From the NCBI GenBank assembly GCA_017434685.1, contig JAFREV010000132.1, positions 1 to 7,224 on the forward strand: a stretch of DNA of 7,224 bases, in the 5' to 3' direction. The translations under genes and the position numbers were made by a program. Below the pieces are notes generated by a model. It had not been told where the DNA came from. It worked only from the letters and a program-made list of their open reading frames with translations, and searched no databases. Source of the stretch: Mogibacterium sp. (GTDB taxonomy: Bacteria; Bacillota; Clostridia; Peptostreptococcales; Anaerovoracaceae). Position 1 is the stretch's first letter. Every line of letters begins with the position of its first letter. Positions 5,702 through 7,224 of the stretch are shown piece by piece.

Positions 5702-6928
5702 TTATCTCTTTGTTACTTCGCTTACAAATTCCTCAAGTGATTTCATATCTTCGAACATGGCCCTGGCATTGTCCGGTCTTCCGCCGCCTTTGCCGCCGAA
5801 ATTCGAAGCGTTTTCCTTTACTATATCTCCGCACTTCTTGTTCTCATCTGATGACAGAAGCAGGCAGGTCGATGTCTCCGGATTGATCATAATGAGGAAG
5901 AGTCCATCCGCCTCATGAATCACATCGAAACCCATCTTGAGCATCTCATCCGTGCTGAGAACATCAGAAGTGTACTTATATATATTGGAAGACGATGCTT
6001 TGATTTCTTCCAGTATTTTTCTTTTCTCATTTTCCTTTACATATTCAGCCAGATCGGACAGGCGGGAGCGCAGCGCTGAGTTTTGCTCGGCTTCCGCAGC
6101 CATTCTTGAAGGCACGTCTTTCGGTGTGCAGGAATACCCGACCGCGATATCTCTCAGAATATGGGCTTCGGCTGTGAGCCTGTCCCAGGCATTGGCTCCG
6201 CAGTCAAAGAATATGCGGTTCATGCCTTTGTTTGATTCGCACTTGTAAATGGCGAGCAGTCCGACCTCGGACGAGCAGGAAGGGTGAACGCCGCAGCAGG
6301 CGATGCAGTCGTACGGATCTTCGAGGTCACCGACGCTTACAACGGAAACTCTGCCGTCGTGAGGGACCTGTTTTCTGACAGGCCTGACCAGTGATTCCTC
6401 GTATGTGTCAAACCATTCGGTTGTGACCGGAAGGTCGACCCATATGGCTTCGTTGACCGTACGCTCTGCGAGATCAAGTTCGTCTTCCGTGAGCATACGA
6501 CCTTCGAGGTCTATATCTATAGAAACATAATCCTCACCAATGTGGAATCCTTTGTTTACTCCTTCAAAGAGGGTATCCATGGTGCCGGACAGCATATGCT
6601 CACCGAGGTGGCGCTGCATGTTTCTGAATCTGAAATCCCAGTCTATGGCAAGTTCCACCTCATCTCCCTCGTGGAATGTTCCTTCGGGAGCATCAGTCTC
6701 GTGCCAAACATCACTTTCGATGGCTTCATCCGATGCATGTAGAACCTCAAACAGTTTTCCGCCCAGGCTGACGGTACCGACATCGGATGGCTGCCCTCCG
6801 CCTTCAGGATAGAAAACGGATTCGCTTGTCGCGATGACATCTTTGCCGTTCTTTGTCCTTACTGAGGTTACTTTGGCAGTGTTGGTTGAAGCGTACTGAT
6901 CTTCTCTGTAAATCCTTTTTGTTGTCAT
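5702..6928 (-). CDS. alaX: AlaX-type alanyl-tRNA editing protein with DHHA1-like C-terminus
   Basis: A free-standing relative of the AlaRS editing domain, 408 residues, expected to remove wrongly attached Ser (or Gly) from tRNA-Ala. Seen: VFYPEGGGQPSDVG (38-51), as in AlaRS/ThrRS second additional domains. The first zinc-ligand motif is HLGEH (107-111, HxxxH), followed by GFHIGEDYVSIDID (127-140). The second zinc motif is CCGVH (211-215, CxxxH) followed by SSEVGLLAI. A charged, probably coiled-coil stretch spans about 277-312, and the Gly-rich GGKGGGRPDNARAMF (378-392) matches the DHHA1 end of AlaRS. This is the long AlaX form. The ATG at 6928 is chosen because the conserved family start (MTTKRIYREDQY) begins there, with AAAGG eight bases upstream. 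The reading frame stays open to a TTG at 6997, but those 23 extra residues are basic, unrelated to the family, and lack an SD. Confidence 0.92.
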   Translation of the reverse strand: MTTKRIYREDQYASTNTAKVTSVRTKNGKDVIATSESVFYPEGGGQPSDVGTVSLGGKLFEVLHASDEAIESDVWHETDAPEGTFHEGDEVELAIDWDFRFRNMQRHLGEHMLSGTMDTLFEGVNKGFHIGEDYVSIDIDLEGRMLTEDELDLAERTVNEAIWVDLPVTTEWFDTYEESLVRPVRKQVPHDGRVSVVSVGDLEDPYDCIACCGVHPSCSSEVGLLAIYKCESNKGMNRIFFDCGANAWDRLTAEAHILRDIAVGYSCTPKDVPSRMAAEAEQNSALRSRLSDLAEYVKENEKRKILEEIKASSSNIYKYTSDVLSTDEMLKMGFDVIHEADGLFLIMINPETSTCLLLSSDENKKCGDIVKENASNFGGKGGGRPDNARAMFEDMKSLEEFVSEVTKR

Positions 6929-7224
6929 TTGACAGGCCTTTCTGTTACTGAATATGTGTAAATTAACATGTTTCACGCGTTTCACGAAAACGAACAAAAA
7001 TCGAGAGAATGCGAAGCCTCAAAAACTGTGGATAAATTCCATTGACAGTTTTGTGAAATCGTTTCAAGCCTTGAAATCACTGGGGTTCTTCTCAAAAAGT
7101 TTTCCACATGGATAAGTGGATAAAAATGTATACGATTTTTGAAATCCTTGTGGATAAACTCGCTTTATTCGTAAATTTCGCCACTTTCGTTTTGTTGAAA
7201 AAAATTCCGGCAAAAAAGAACAAA
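6929..7224. other. Gene-free AT-rich intergenic region upstream of alaX
   Basis: About 296 bases with no credible coding frame on either strand and no tRNA-like structure. Besides the DnaA boxes it holds two tandem GTTTCACG 9-mers (6970-6987), a 7-bp inverted repeat TTTCAAG/CTTGAAA (7062-7076) and three copies of TGAAATC (7054, 7072, 7140). I found no convincing alaX promoter; candidate -10 hexamers such as CATATT (minus strand, near 6950) lack a good -35. The last ~25 bases are very A-rich and may lead into a gene beyond the edge. Confidence 0.7.
7027..7157. other. DnaA-box cluster, candidate oriC or DnaA-regulated region
   Basis: Two perfect TTATCCACA boxes read on the minus strand at 7027-7035 and 7149-7157. 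A one-mismatch box TTATCCACT lies at 7115-7123, adjoining a weaker TTATCCATG at 7107-7115, so two octamers TTATCCAC/TTATCCAT stand in tandem. On the plus strand TTTTCCACA (7100-7108) fits the relaxed TTWTNCACA consensus. That is at least four boxes in 131 bases of AT-rich, gene-free DNA. All genes in the window run leftward away from it, as expected for leading-strand genes on one side of an origin. No dnaA, dnaN or rpmH is visible because the window ends here, so a DnaA-regulated promoter cannot be excluded. Confidence 0.65.

Noticed and set aside
6969..6987. Full parS site
   Set aside because: Only the left half matches; the right half is in direct orientation, so it is not the 16-bp palindrome.
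6929..6997. Upstream extension of alaX to a TTG start (23 extra residues)
   Set aside because: No SD precedes the TTG, the extra residues do not fit the family, and the ATG at 6928 has an SD and a conserved N-terminus.
7042..7070. Plus-strand promoter starting with TTGACA at 7042
   Set aside because: No -10-like hexamer at 16-18 bases downstream (the sequence there is CAAGCC and neighbours).

Overview
The window looks like part of the chromosome of a low-to-mid-GC Firmicute, most likely a clostridium. The pointers are strong AGGAGG-type ribosome binding sites (one is a full 9-base match to the 16S 3' end), a Gly/Ser-rich lipoprotein linker after a classical lipobox, a TTGAAA-N17-TATAAT promoter, a Cytidylate_kin2-type kinase and TTATCCACA DnaA boxes. 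The exact genus cannot be read from the sequence.

All seven genes lie on the minus strand, so transcription runs from right to left. At the right edge (6929-7224) is an AT-rich gene-free stretch with two perfect DnaA boxes and several near matches. It is either a chromosomal origin or a DnaA-regulated promoter region. Next come two closely spaced genes, probably one transcript: an AlaX-type alanyl-tRNA editing protein (5702-6928) and a cytidylate-kinase-like protein (5042-5686). A 112-base gap then holds a good promoter and a perfect 9-bp inverted repeat just downstream of it.

The rest is a complete-order branched-chain amino acid (LIV/HAAT family) ABC importer operon: livK lipoprotein (3748-4929), livH permease (2720-3604), livM permease (1403-2710), livG ATPase (544-1401) and livF ATPase (1-544, cut by the window edge). 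LivK captures the amino acid outside the cell, LivH and LivM form the membrane channel, and LivG and LivF power transport. The last four genes are packed end to end: livH stop lies in the livM SD, livM and livG are 1 base apart, and livG and livF overlap by 1 base. Translational coupling and fixed stoichiometry are therefore likely. livK is separated from livH by 143 bases holding a strong hairpin, which fits the common pattern of higher binding-protein expression.

Most of the window is ordinary housekeeping and transport. The parts worth a second look are the 42-bp direct repeat of livH codons 8-21 left behind livK, the hairpin between the two copies, the inverted repeat in the liv leader, the Lys/Ala-rich tail on LivM, and the DnaA-box cluster with its accompanying short repeats. 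I see no clear sign of a wholly new system.
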